DNA from: G963708325 sp963708325
GTDB lineage: Bacteria > Actinomycetota > Thermoleophilia > Solirubrobacterales > 70-9
Assembly: GCA_963708325.1 (NCBI GenBank)
Contig: OY970203.1
Location: forward strand, 1,364,001-1,428,000
Direction of reading: 5' to 3'
Length of the DNA: 64,000 bases
In this document: positions 16,710-25,174 of the stretch, piece by piece
How the letters are laid out: every line of letters begins with the position of its first letter
Position numbering within the stretch: position 1 is the first letter of the stretch
The notes under the pieces: generated by a model
Told to the model about the DNA's origin: nothing
The model's database searches: none
The model's input: the letters and a program-made list of their open reading frames with translations, nothing else
Program-made: the position numbers and the translations under genes

Positions 16710-19385
16710 CTACGCCGCCTCGGCCCCGCTGGAGTCGGAGTCCTCGATCGCGGTGCGAAGCTCCTCCAGCTCGGCCGCCTCGTCCTCGCCGATCTCCTCG
16801 ACCTCGTCCTCCGCCGCGCCGTCCTCGTCCACCTGAGCCTCCTCGGGCTCCTCGACGTCCTCGCCCTCGGCAGTCGTCTCGACGGGAGCCTCCTCGACCT
16901 CCTCTTCCTCTTCCTCTTCCTCCTCGACCTCGACCTCGCCCCCACCCTCCTCGCTGTCTGGCTCCTCAACCGTCTCGGCGACCGGCGTCGCCTCCGCCGC
17001 CTCCACCGGCGCCTCGGGCTCGGCGTCGCCGCGCTTGCGGCGCCGACGACGGCGCTTGCCGCCCTTCGGGAAGTTGCGAAGCAGCTCCCGCGCCACCGCC
17101 GAGGGCTTGCGCGCCATCCGCATCCGCGCCCCGCGCAGCACCTCCTCCCCCTCGGGGGTATGGGCGATCGCGGCGGCCAGCAGCGAGACGGCCAGACGGC
17201 GGTCCTGCTTTCGGATCGCGTGGACCAGGCGCCTGGCATTGCGGCCGTGGGCGCGGCCGGAGGAGTTGACGAGCAGCCCGAGCAGGCGCTTGGTCTCCGG
17301 CCAGCGTTGGACCGCGTACTCCTCGTGCACCTCGCGGGTGTACGACGCCAGCCTCCACACCCAGGCCTGGGCCTGATCGCGGCGGCCGATCCGTCGCTCC
17401 GACAGGGCCTGGAGCAGCACCTTGGTGCCGGCCCGCTTCTCGTCGCGCGACCAGCTTCCGACCATGTCGATCGCCTCGTCGAACGCGTCCGGGTCGCCCA
17501 GCGCCGCGATCTCGGTCAGCCCCTTGAGTCGAAGCTGGTGGTTGCGGTTGCGCTGCACGCATGTGAGCAGGAAGCGGCGGCGCAGCTCCTTGGTCGGGTC
17601 GTGCTGGAGCATCGCTTTTGCCCGGCGCCAGCCCTGCGGGCCGACGCGGGCGCCAGCCAGCGCCGCCCAGACGTGCTGCTCGGAGTGGTTGAGGTTCTCG
17701 ACCGCGATCCTCCACAGCTCCCGCTCGAGCACGGCCAGGCGTCGCTCCGGCTCGTCGGAGACGGGCACGACGCGACGCTCGACGCGCACCCGGCGGCCGC
17801 GGCCGCGGCGCACCGGGCCAACCACGATCGCGCCGCCGCGGTAGACATCGCGGTCGAGCAGGCTGTGCAGGGTGACGATCGTCTCGTCGTGGGTGGTGGC
17901 CGGATGGACGAAGTCGAGCACGAGGCCGGCCTCCTTGCCCGGGTGGCGCCGGGTGACGCGTCCCACCCGCTGCTGGTAGACCCGCCGCGAGGCGGTGGGC
18001 GCGAGGTGCATGCAGATCGTCGCCCGCGGCGAGTTCCAGCCCTCGGCCAGCAGCATCGCGTTGCAGAGCACGTCGACGTCGCCGCGCTCGAAGGCGCCCA
18101 GGATCTCGGCCAGCTCGCGCTTCGGCGTCTCGCCGGACACAGCGCGGGCATTGATCCCGGCGTCGCGGAAGGCAGCGGCGACGTTGTTGGCGTGCCGCAC
18201 GCCGGCCGTGTAGACGACGCCCGGGATCTTGCGAAAGCGTGAGCGGTAGAGGTCGGCGATCGCGACGTTGAACGGGGCCTGGTCCAGCAGCTTGGCCAGC
18301 TCCTCCTGGTCGAAGTCCTGATCGACCTCGCCCTTTCGCAGCGGCACCTTGGCGATCGTCCGCACTCCCGGGCCCGGGGGGATGCGGATGCAGCGCAGCG
18401 GCGCGATCACGCCGCGGCGCGCCGCCTGCGCCAGGTCGAAGCGGGAGGTCTGGGTGGGAAAGAGGTCGGCGACGTGGCGCGCGATCAGGGCGCCGGTCGC
18501 GGTCATGCCAATGAAGATCGGCCCCTGCCAGGTGCGGATGCAGGCGCTGGTCTTCTCCCCGAGCGCCGTGTGGGCCTCGTCGCAGATCACGATCGTGTAG
18601 GCGTCGGAGACGCGTCCGGCGTTGCGCACGAACCACTGGTAGGTCTCGACCGTCACCGGGCCGTAGGGATGGTCGCTGCCGTCGAGCAGCGGCGGCGAGA
18701 GCCGCTCGCGGTAGCCGCGGTCGGAGATCTCGCCGATGAACTGGTCGACCAGGTTGCGACGGTGGGTGAGGATCAGGACGCCGCCGGTGCGCGAAGACTC
18801 GATGAAGCCGACTGCGGCGACGGTCTTGCCCGCCCCGGTGGCGTGCTCGAACCAGAAGCGGCGCGCCGCGCCCGGGTCCTCCGGCACCTCTTCGGTCAGG
18901 TCCTCGTCCTCGGCCGCCTCTTCGTCCCAGTCCTGGGGCTCCTCGTCGGGGTCGAGCGCCTCCTCGTCGCCGTTCGCCTCCTCAGCCCCGGCGATCGCGC
19001 CGTTGCCCCCGGGGGCAGGCCGCCCGTTCACGGCAGCCTCCTGCTCGGCGATCAGGGCGGCCAGCGTCCCCGACAGGGCGTCGACCTGATGGGGGTCCAG
19101 CTCGGCTCCGTCGGCCAGGCTGGGCTCCTCCTCGGAGAGGAACCGCTCGAGGCCGAGCAGCAGCGAGTAGTTGCGTCGCCACTCGATCGATGGGTTCTCG
19201 CGGCCGGCCGCGATCTCGGCCAGGGCGGCGTCGAGCGCGCGCCGCCGGGCGCTCCCGGGGACGAGGGCGTCGGGCTTCTCGCCGTTGAGCAGGAAGATCT
19301 CGCGGGCGAATTCGCTGGCCCGCTTGATGTCGGCGCCGGAGGGCGCGGAAGCCGCTTCTGCGGCCACGTCGGTCGTGTTGGCCAT
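16710..19385 (-). CDS. SF2 DEAD/DEAH-box helicase with acidic insertion and charged C-terminal tail
   Basis: An 891-residue superfamily 2 helicase counted from the ATG at 19385; the frame allows an ATG at 19421 (903 residues). Motif I ATGAGKT is near 182-188, then ILTHRRNLVDQF (Ia), ICDEAH (II), GMTAT (III), a C-terminal RecA domain with YTAGVRHANNVA, and QQRVGRVTRRH (VI). About 45 mostly acidic residues (about 138-175) are inserted between the Q-motif-like helix (LDPHQVDAL) and motif I. The C-terminal 130 residues hold a basic cluster (KRRRRRRKR) and then a long Glu-rich tail. The layout resembles type I restriction- or repair-type helicases, but no restriction subunit is nearby. Nucleic-acid target unknown. 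Confidence 0.85.
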   Translation of the reverse strand: MANTTDVAAEAASAPSGADIKRASEFAREIFLLNGEKPDALVPGSARRRALDAALAEIAAGRENPSIEWRRNYSLLLGLERFLSEEEPSLADGAELDPHQVDALSGTLAALIAEQEAAVNGRPAPGGNGAIAGAEEANGDEEALDPDEEPQDWDEEAAEDEDLTEEVPEDPGAARRFWFEHATGAGKTVAAVGFIESSRTGGVLILTHRRNLVDQFIGEISDRGYRERLSPPLLDGSDHPYGPVTVETYQWFVRNAGRVSDAYTIVICDEAHTALGEKTSACIRTWQGPIFIGMTATGALIARHVADLFPTQTSRFDLAQAARRGVIAPLRCIRIPPGPGVRTIAKVPLRKGEVDQDFDQEELAKLLDQAPFNVAIADLYRSRFRKIPGVVYTAGVRHANNVAAAFRDAGINARAVSGETPKRELAEILGAFERGDVDVLCNAMLLAEGWNSPRATICMHLAPTASRRVYQQRVGRVTRRHPGKEAGLVLDFVHPATTHDETIVTLHSLLDRDVYRGGAIVVGPVRRGRGRRVRVERRVVPVSDEPERRLAVLERELWRIAVENLNHSEQHVWAALAGARVGPQGWRRAKAMLQHDPTKELRRRFLLTCVQRNRNHQLRLKGLTEIAALGDPDAFDEAIDMVGSWSRDEKRAGTKVLLQALSERRIGRRDQAQAWVWRLASYTREVHEEYAVQRWPETKRLLGLLVNSSGRAHGRNARRLVHAIRKQDRRLAVSLLAAAIAHTPEGEEVLRGARMRMARKPSAVARELLRNFPKGGKRRRRRRKRGDAEPEAPVEAAEATPVAETVEEPDSEEGGGEVEVEEEEEEEEEVEEAPVETTAEGEDVEEPEEAQVDEDGAAEDEVEEIGEDEAAELEELRTAIEDSDSSGAEAA

Positions 19386-19546
19386 TAAGGCGATTGGTCT
19401 GCCCCCCGGCACTCGCGGCATCTGGCCGCGGTTGGGGGCGCAGTAAGCTCGGAGAGTCCCCTTGCTAGAAGCTCCTGCCTAGCCGGTGACTCCCCGTGTT
19501 CACCGTTACGTGGACTGCGGTTAATTAAACCACCGAACCGCCGGAA

Positions 19547-20113
19547 ATGGCCGCAAGAACGAAACCAGGGGGGATCGCCGCCGCGCTGGCCGTCCTCGCG
19601 GTGGCCGTCGCCGCGGGCTGTGGCACCGCCACCCCGAGGTCCGACGCGCCCGACTACGCGCGCTCCCTGGCCGGATCGCCCAAGCCTCTCGCCGCGCTGC
19701 ACGACCAGGTCGGCGACCTGCTCGGCGGCGGCACAACGGCGTTCGAGGCGCGTCTGCGCGCCCTGCGCGGCTACCCGGTGGTGGTGAACAAGTGGGCGTC
19801 CTGGTGCGGGCCGTGCAGGGTGGAGTTTCCCTACTTCCAGCGGGTCGCCGGGACCCTCGGCAAGCGGATCGCCTTCCTCGGCGTCGACTCCAACGACAGC
19901 GACGCCGCCGCCAAGGACTTCCTGGCGAAGCTCCCGGTCCCCTACCCGAGCTACACCGATCCCGACCAGAAGATCGCCGGCGCGATCGAGGCGCCGCAGG
20001 GGTTCCCTGCAACCGCCTTCTACGACAGCCACGGCGAGCTGCGCTACACCCACCTCGGCCAGTACGCGTCGGCTGCCGCGCTGGAGGCGGACGTGAACAG
20101 CTACGCGCACTGA
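19547..20113 (+). CDS. TlpA-like thioredoxin-fold lipoprotein
   Basis: A 188-residue exported lipoprotein. The signal peptide ends in the lipobox VAAGC (Cys25), and the thioredoxin-like domain has the redox motif WCGPC (86-90), a later cis-Pro segment GFPATAFYD and a final helix. TlpA/ResA-type proteins reduce disulfides outside the membrane, for example in apocytochrome c, so it may serve the Ccm genes 9 kb upstream, although the intervening genes make this only inference. It is divergent from the helicase. Confidence 0.85.
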   Translation: MAARTKPGGIAAALAVLAVAVAAGCGTATPRSDAPDYARSLAGSPKPLAALHDQVGDLLGGGTTAFEARLRALRGYPVVVNKWASWCGPCRVEFPYFQRVAGTLGKRIAFLGVDSNDSDAAAKDFLAKLPVPYPSYTDPDQKIAGAIEAPQGFPATAFYDSHGELRYTHLGQYASAAALEADVNSYAH

Positions 20114-20159
20114 ACGAGCGGCGCGCACGGCGTCCCTGTACGAGCGCGCCCGGGCGGCG

Positions 20160-20165
20160 GATAAT
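20160..20165 (+). promoter_or_regulatory. -10-like hexamer of the nfeD-slipin operon (probably leaderless)
   Basis: GATAAT ends 6 nt before the ATG at 20172, with no Shine-Dalgarno possible in the gap. Transcription would start at the ATG itself. Confidence 0.45.
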
Positions 20166-20171
20166 CGCGGT

Positions 20172-21521
20172 ATGGCCGCACGGGTGGCCCGGATCGCAGC
20201 ATCGGTCGCCGTCATCCTGACGGGCGCATTCGGGATCGCCGCCGCCCCGGCGGCCAAACCCGCGCAGGGCGGCCGCATCGCCTACTCGATCGAGCTGAAC
20301 GCGACGATCGACCCGGCGACCCAGAAATGGATCGGCAGCGCCCTCGACGACGCCGTCCACGACCACGCCTACCTGGCGATCATCCGCCTCGACACCCCGG
20401 GCGGGCTCGACAGCTCGCTGCGGACGATAGTCAAGGACATGCTCGCCGCCCCCATCCCCGTCGTTGTCTACGTGTCGCCGAACGGCGCCCGGGCGGCGTC
20501 GGCCGGCATGTACATCACCGAGGCCGCCGACGTGGCGGCGATGGCGCCGGAGACGAACATCGGCTCGGCGACTCCGATCTCGATCGGTCCGGGCGGCGAG
20601 AGCCCGGTGCTCGGGCGCAAGATCCGCAACGACGCCGCCGCCTACGTGCGAGCGCTGGCGGCGGGCCACGGCCGCAATCCCCGCCTGGCGGAGCGGATGG
20701 TGCGCGAGGCCGTGAACGTGACCGCCGTCGAGGCCAAGCGGGCGAACCTGATCGACCTGATCGCTCCGAGCGAGACGAGCCTGCTGAACCGGCTCGACGG
20801 CTTCCAGGTCAAGGGGCCGAAGGCGCAGACGCTTCACACGGCCGGGGTGCGGATCGAGCGCCACGACATGCCGCTCCAATACGACCTGCTGGAGATCCTG
20901 GTCAACCCCACCGTCTCGTTCCTGCTGATCACCGTCGGCCTGATCGGGCTCGCGGTGGAGCTGCTCAGCCCGGGCCTGATCGTCCCCGGCGGGCTCGGCG
21001 CAGTGTCGCTGCTGCTCGGTCTCTACGGCACCTCCCAGCTGCCTGTCACGCTCGCCGGAGTCCTGCTGATCGTCGCCGCGATCGCCCTGATCGTCGCCGA
21101 GGCGCACCTGGCCACCCACGGCCTGCTCGGCTTCTGCGGTGTGGTCGCCCTCGTCGCCGGCGGGCTCCTGCTCTACGACACCGGGGGGGGCGCGTTCGGG
21201 ATCTCCAAGGTGGTGGTGGTAGCCACCGGCGTGCTGCTCGGCGGCTTCTTCGTGTTCATGGTGGAGCGCGTCGTGCGAGCGCGGCGAGAGCCGGTGCGCA
21301 CCGGCTGGGAGGAGATGGTCGGAGCCGAGGGCGTCGTTCGCGTCCCGCTCGACCCGGTGGGCCAGGTGTTCTCGAACGGCGCGCTATGGCGGGCCCGGGG
21401 AGCCGACGGCGGCGGCGAGATCGCGGTGGGAGATAGAGTCCGGGTGGAATCCGTTGACGGCCTGACGCTCAACGTGACTCGCGTCCGGGGCGCGGGCGAC
21501 ACGAGGGAAGGAGCAGGTTAG
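20172..21521 (+). CDS. nfeD: NfeD family membrane-bound serine protease (ClpP-like)
   Basis: A 449-residue long-form NfeD. A signal sequence (about 1-30) is followed by a ClpP/SppA-like protease domain with the oxyanion motif DTPGGLDSS (74-82), Ser110 in ARAASAGMYI as nucleophile and a downstream Lys in VEAKRANLID as likely base. Four or so transmembrane helices come next, then a C-terminal OB-fold domain (GAEGVVRVPLDPVGQVFSNG). NfeD proteases cleave stomatin-type proteins, and the next gene, one base away, is exactly such a slipin. Confidence 0.9.
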   Translation: MAARVARIAASVAVILTGAFGIAAAPAAKPAQGGRIAYSIELNATIDPATQKWIGSALDDAVHDHAYLAIIRLDTPGGLDSSLRTIVKDMLAAPIPVVVYVSPNGARAASAGMYITEAADVAAMAPETNIGSATPISIGPGGESPVLGRKIRNDAAAYVRALAAGHGRNPRLAERMVREAVNVTAVEAKRANLIDLIAPSETSLLNRLDGFQVKGPKAQTLHTAGVRIERHDMPLQYDLLEILVNPTVSFLLITVGLIGLAVELLSPGLIVPGGLGAVSLLLGLYGTSQLPVTLAGVLLIVAAIALIVAEAHLATHGLLGFCGVVALVAGGLLLYDTGGGAFGISKVVVVATGVLLGGFFVFMVERVVRARREPVRTGWEEMVGAEGVVRVPLDPVGQVFSNGALWRARGADGGGEIAVGDRVRVESVDGLTLNVTRVRGAGDTREGAG

Positions 21522-22304
21522 GTGGGAGTAGCGATAGCGGTCCTCGCGGTGATCGTCGTCCTGTTGCTGATCCTGCTGCTGTCGGCGGTCAGGGTGCTGC
21601 GCGAGTACGAGCGCGGAGTGATCTTCCGGCTGGGCAGACTGATCGCCCAGAAGGGACCGGGGCTGATCCTGCTGATCCCGATCATCGACCGGATGGTGCG
21701 GGTGGAGCTGCGCACGGTGACGCTCAACGTCCCGCCGCAGGAGGTGATCACCAAGGACAACGTGACCGTGCGGGTCAACGCCGTCGCCTATTTCCGCGTG
21801 GTCGATCCGAACCGGGCGATCGTCGAGGTCGAGAACTACCTCCTGGCCACCTCCCAGATCTCCCAGACCACCCTGCGCTCGGTCCTGGGCAAGGCCGAGC
21901 TCGACGCCCTGCTGGGAGAGCGCGAGCGCCTCAACGCCGAGCTTCAGCAGATCATCGACGAGCAGACGGAGCCCTGGGGGGTGAAGGTGACGACCGTCGA
22001 GGTCAAGGACGTCGAGCTGCCCGAGACGATGCAGCGCGCGATCGCGCAGCAGGCCGAGGCCGAGCGCGAGCGGCGGGCGAAGATCATCAAGGCCGACGGC
22101 GAGTTCCAGGCGGCCGAGAAGCTCGCCGACGCCGCCGACATCATGAGCAAGAACCCGGCGACGCTCCAGCTTCGCTACCTCCAGACCCTTCTGGAGATGG
22201 GGATAGACCAGAACACGACGATCGTCTTCCCGCTGCCGCTCGACCTGATCCGCCCATTCCAGGAGCTGATCAGCCGTGCCGGCGACGGGCCATCCGCTCC
22301 CTGA
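21522..22304 (+). CDS. slipin (stomatin/SPFH family membrane protein)
   Basis: A 260-residue SPFH protein with one N-terminal hydrophobic segment (about 3-22), the start REYERGVIFRLGR, PQEVITKDNVTVRVNAV, the helix LGKAELDALLGERERLN and the coiled-coil part with QQAEAERERRAKIIKADGE. Stomatins form membrane-scaffolding oligomers and are partners and substrates of NfeD. The GTG start follows the nfeD TAG with no spacer. The stop shares bases with a CTG that seems to start the next gene. Confidence 0.92.
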   Translation: MGVAIAVLAVIVVLLLILLLSAVRVLREYERGVIFRLGRLIAQKGPGLILLIPIIDRMVRVELRTVTLNVPPQEVITKDNVTVRVNAVAYFRVVDPNRAIVEVENYLLATSQISQTTLRSVLGKAELDALLGERERLNAELQQIIDEQTEPWGVKVTTVEVKDVELPETMQRAIAQQAEAERERRAKIIKADGEFQAAEKLADAADIMSKNPATLQLRYLQTLLEMGIDQNTTIVFPLPLDLIRPFQELISRAGDGPSAP

Positions 22305-22750
22305 GCGTCACCGCCCGCGTCGCCGATGCGGGGGCGGAGATCGACGCGGCGCTCGCCCTGCGACGCAGGGTCTTCTGCGATGAGCAGGGAGTCTCGCCCG
22401 AGGCGGAGTTCGACGGCCTCGACGCCTCCGCCATCCACGTCGTCGCCTTGGACGAATCCGGCGTCGTCGCCACCTGCCGGCTGCAACCGGCGGAAGGCGG
22501 CCGCTTCAAGCTGGAGCGGATGGCGGTGGAGCGCTCGCTGCGCGGAACCGGAGCCGGCGCGGCACTGCTCGGGGCCGCCGAGCGCGAGGCCGCCCGTCAC
22601 GGGGCTGCGGAGATCGTCCTGCACGCGCAGACCCGCGTTCAGACCTTCTACACGGCCAGCGGCTACGAGCCCGAGGGAGACGTCTTCCTCGAGGAGGACA
22701 TCGAGCACGTGCTGATGCGAAAGCGGCTGCCCCCGCGGGGTGCTGGATGA
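22301..22750 (+). CDS. GNAT family N-acetyltransferase with apparent CTG start
   Basis: A 149-residue GNAT enzyme of the ElaA/YjcF-like type. It contains ALRRRVFCDEQGVS, ALDESGVVATCRLQ, the acetyl-CoA loop MAVERSLRGTGAGAALL and AQTRVQTFYTASGY. The conserved N-terminal half lies upstream of the first ordinary start (TTG 22448), and no in-frame ATG, GTG or TTG is found back to that point. CTG at 22301 overlaps the slipin TGA (CTGA), which is the same geometry as ATGA coupling, so it is taken as the start. It overlaps the GalT-like gene by 4 nt. Substrate unknown. Confidence 0.8.
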   Translation: MSVTARVADAGAEIDAALALRRRVFCDEQGVSPEAEFDGLDASAIHVVALDESGVVATCRLQPAEGGRFKLERMAVERSLRGTGAGAALLGAAEREAARHGAAEIVLHAQTRVQTFYTASGYEPEGDVFLEEDIEHVLMRKRLPPRGAG

Positions 22751-23793
22751 GCGCGCCCGAGATCCGCATCGACCAGCTCACCGGGCTGCGCGCGATCCTC
22801 GCCCCGGGCCGCGCCGAGCGGCCGGAGGGCTTCGCTCCGCCGGCGCGGCCGGCGCCGAGCGGCGGCGAGTGCCCGTTCTGCGGCGGCAACGAGGGGCTGA
22901 CCCCGCCCGAGGTGGCGGCGGTGCGACCGGAGGGCGGAGCGGCCGATGGCCCGGGCTGGACGGTGCGCGTCGTGCCCAATCTCTACCCCGCCCTCGGCGG
23001 CGGCCGTGACGGCGAGGCCGCCGCCCGCGAGTCGGGCGGCTTCACCAGCGCCGCCGACCCGCTGCGCCGCTCCGCCCGCGGCGCGGAGCAGGACCTGTTC
23101 GCCGCCACGGCGGCCACCGGGGCACACGAGGTGATCGTGCACACCCCCGAGCACCTCACGTCGCTGGCCGACCTCGACGCGGAGGCGTTTGCCGGCGCCG
23201 TCGCCGTGTGGCGGGAGCGGATCCGGACCCACGCCGACGCCGCCTGCGTGCACCTGATCGTCAACGAGGGGCCGGACGCAGGCGCGTCGCTGGAGCACAC
23301 CCACGCGCAGCTCTACGCGCTCGGCTTCGTCCCCGCCGAGGTGGCGCGAGAGCGCGAGCGCGCCGGCGCGTACCACGAGCGCACGATGGGAGGATCGCTG
23401 CTCACCGACGTGGCCGGCGAGGAGGTGCGGCGGCGCGAGCGCCTCGTCGCGATCGACGACGAGGCGCTGCTGATCTGCCCCTGGGCGTCGCGCTCCCCGT
23501 TCGAGCTGCGCGTGATCCCGCGCCGGGAGGCAGCGCGCTTCGAGGACGGTGACCTCGGGACGGCGATGATCCATCGTGCCGTGAGAGCGCTCGCCGCCCG
23601 CTTCGGCGGTCCGCCCCAGCTCAACCTGTGGGTGCGCACGGCGCCGGCCGGCGCCGAGCACTTCTGCTGGCACGTCGACATAGTGCCCCGGCTGACGGTC
23701 CGCGCCGCTTTCGAGATGGGGACCGGGGTCGAGATCAACGTCTACCCGCCCGAGCGCGCCGCCGCCGACCTGCGCGAGTGCGTGCCCGACTGA
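22747..23793 (+). CDS. galT: galactose-1-phosphate uridylyltransferase-like HIT protein
   Basis: A 348-residue member of the GalT branch of the HIT superfamily, which transfers nucleotidyl groups between sugar phosphates. A zinc-type CxxC (Cys42, Cys45, in CPFCGGNEG) is near the start. RVVPNLYPAL, EVIVHTPEHL and the active-site triad loop EHTHAQ (His184, His186) follow, where the middle residue is Thr instead of the Pro usual in GalT. The C-terminal half has the second HIT-like fold with FCWHVDIVPR. It could be a GalT or a related nucleotidyl-hexose transferase. ATGA overlap with the GNAT gene. Confidence 0.82.
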   Translation: MSAPEIRIDQLTGLRAILAPGRAERPEGFAPPARPAPSGGECPFCGGNEGLTPPEVAAVRPEGGAADGPGWTVRVVPNLYPALGGGRDGEAAARESGGFTSAADPLRRSARGAEQDLFAATAATGAHEVIVHTPEHLTSLADLDAEAFAGAVAVWRERIRTHADAACVHLIVNEGPDAGASLEHTHAQLYALGFVPAEVARERERAGAYHERTMGGSLLTDVAGEEVRRRERLVAIDDEALLICPWASRSPFELRVIPRREAARFEDGDLGTAMIHRAVRALAARFGGPPQLNLWVRTAPAGAEHFCWHVDIVPRLTVRAAFEMGTGVEINVYPPERAAADLRECVPD

Positions 23794-23809
23794 TCGCGCC
23801 GGCGACCAA

Positions 23810-23815
23810 TAGGCT
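23810..23815 (+). promoter_or_regulatory. -10-like hexamer (TAGGCT) before an uncharacterised gene
   Basis: TAGGCT ends 9 nt before the ATG at 23825 without a Shine-Dalgarno. The identical hexamer stands 11 nt before the mscS ATG at 63122. Confidence 0.35.
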
Positions 23816-23824
23816 GGCCCGCCG

Positions 23825-24460
23825 ATGAGCCCCCTCACCCCGCGTCCGATACCGCGCTTCGTCGCCGACAGCGCCCGCGAGGGCTTTCCCTACGGCGAAT
23901 GGGGAGCGACGCTGACGGAGGAGTTCGCGCGCGCCTGCGAGCCACACCGCGGCGAGGCCGGCGAGCCGGGCGAGGTCGTCTGGTTCCCGGAGCGGACCTG
24001 GGGCGGGCGCACCTACGTCCCCGCCACCGCCCCCGCCGGCGAGGAGGGCGAGCGCGAGTACTTCGGCTACGTGTCGTTCGAGCGCACAGAGGACGCCGCG
24101 CCCGCCGGAGTGCGTTCGGTCGCCGACTTCACCGAGGAGACGGCCGACGCCAACCCCGACTGGAAGATCGACCTCAACGAGGAGGTGATCGGCACCTGGC
24201 ACGGCGAGATCGACCGGCGCGGCGGCATCCAGCGCGAGGGCGCCGTCACCCTGGTGTGGGGCCGCCCGCTCGTGCCGGGGGCGTTCGCCGTCACCGCCGA
24301 GCTTGACGGCTCCGCCGCCGACCAGGGGCCCGTCGCCGACGGCCGCTTCACTCTCGTCGCCCTCGACGACATCAGCGGCTTCGGCGACACGCTGTACATG
24401 GAGGTCAAGCTGTGGAACAAGCGCGGGGTGGAGCTGGCCTCGGAGAGCCTCTACGACTGA
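23825..24460 (+). CDS. uncharacterised protein, probably all-beta
   Basis: A 211-residue soluble protein that I cannot assign to a family. It is acidic, without signal peptide or membrane segment, and has Trp/Gly-rich strands such as WFPERTWGGRTYVPAT and YFGYVSFER, and a C-terminal half of alternating strands (FAVTAELDG, FTLVALDDISGFG, YMEVKLWNKRG). It overlaps the end of the convergent downstream gene by 10 bp. High-GC codon use like its neighbours argues for a real, resident gene. A lectin- or jelly-roll-like fold is only a guess. Confidence 0.7.
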   Translation: MSPLTPRPIPRFVADSAREGFPYGEWGATLTEEFARACEPHRGEAGEPGEVVWFPERTWGGRTYVPATAPAGEEGEREYFGYVSFERTEDAAPAGVRSVADFTEETADANPDWKIDLNEEVIGTWHGEIDRRGGIQREGAVTLVWGRPLVPGAFAVTAELDGSAADQGPVADGRFTLVALDDISGFGDTLYMEVKLWNKRGVELASESLYD

Positions 24461-24957
24461 GCGGCGCGGTCCTCGCCGAGCGCCCGCACGGCGGTCCGGT
24501 GGTGCTCGTCGAGTTGGTCGAGCTGGCTCCGCGCGCGGGCGGCGAGTCGGTCCAACTCCACGGCGTCGAGGCGCTCGTCGCCATCGGCGAGGACGCGGAG
24601 TGCGCCCCACAGCGCAAGCTTGCCGCGCACGCCGATCATCAGGCCCTCCACCTCGATCACGCGGCTGAGCGGGGAGTAGCCCACCAGGCGCCCGTTGAGC
24701 TTGAGCCGGCCCGCCTTCTCGCCGGACCAGGCCGCCGCCAGCTTGAGCCGGTCGCGGCCGACGCCGAGCCCGGACATGATCGACTGGAGGCTCTCGCGGT
24801 CCTGCTCGATCTCCTTGCAGAGAGCGGCCAGGAAGCGGCCGAGCTCACCCTCCCTGTTCTGCGCGCGGGCGCGCCGGGCGAGCTCCACCCCCGCCGTGGC
24901 CCCGGCAAGGTGGTCCTGCAGGTAGATCGCGAGCAGGTCGCCGCCGAAGGGAAGCAT
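24451..24957 (-). CDS. uncharacterised helical protein
   Basis: A 168-residue protein of unknown function. The N-terminal half is helical (LLAIYLQDHLAGATAGVELARRARAQ, split here over two helices) with many charged pairs and reads like a ferritin- or DUF892-type bundle. The second half includes LSRVIEVEGLMIGVRGKLALW and a Leu/Asp-rich C-terminus. No catalytic motif is recognised. The ATG at 24957 is the first in frame. The 3' end overlaps the convergent gene by 10 bp. Confidence 0.65.
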   Translation of the reverse strand: MLPFGGDLLAIYLQDHLAGATAGVELARRARAQNREGELGRFLAALCKEIEQDRESLQSIMSGLGVGRDRLKLAAAWSGEKAGRLKLNGRLVGYSPLSRVIEVEGLMIGVRGKLALWGALRVLADGDERLDAVELDRLAARARSQLDQLDEHHRTAVRALGEDRAAQS

Positions 24958-25053
24958 CGACCACTACTACCCCGCGGGCGACCACCGAAGCAAGCGGCCA
25001 AAGAACCTCCTCGTCCCCGCGACCGGCTGGCACGCGCTCTACGCTTTGGCGCG

Positions 25054-25070
25054 GGCCCCGATAGCTCAGC
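25054..25070 (+). repeat. 17-nt copy of the 5' end of tRNA-Arg (left island flank)
   Basis: GGCCCCGATAGCTCAGC is identical to 37097-37113, the first 16 bases of tRNA-Arg(CCT) plus one base upstream. After that the sequence diverges and cannot fold into a tRNA, so it is a remnant. It lies in the 217-bp gap between the uncharacterised gene ending at 24957 and the first glycan gene; nothing else but a promoter-like site is seen in this gap. Confidence 0.6.
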
Positions 25071-25159
25071 GATCGATCTCGTCCTTGAGCGCTACGGAAT
25101 GCTGCTCAAACAGGCGACGGTCCTAGCCAGGTGAGCCGCCCGGCGCGGAAGGCAGGTCA

Positions 25160-25165
25160 TAAGAT
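25160..25165 (+). promoter_or_regulatory. -10-like hexamer of the glycan operon
   Basis: TAAGAT ends 9 nt before the TTG start at 25175, with no Shine-Dalgarno, again suggesting a leaderless or near-leaderless message. It would drive the six co-directional genes up to 32345. Confidence 0.4.
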
Positions 25166-25174
25166 AACCGCCTC

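Noticed and set aside
16850..16960. A short tandem repeat or CRISPR-like region
   Set aside because: The repeated TCC/CTC triplets encode the Glu-rich helicase tail in frame. There is no spacer-repeat alternation, and no CRISPR array is seen anywhere in the window.
25055..25130. A second tRNA gene at the left end of the island
   Set aside because: Only the first 16 bases match. The D arm, anticodon stem and T arm cannot be formed, so it was treated as a fragment.
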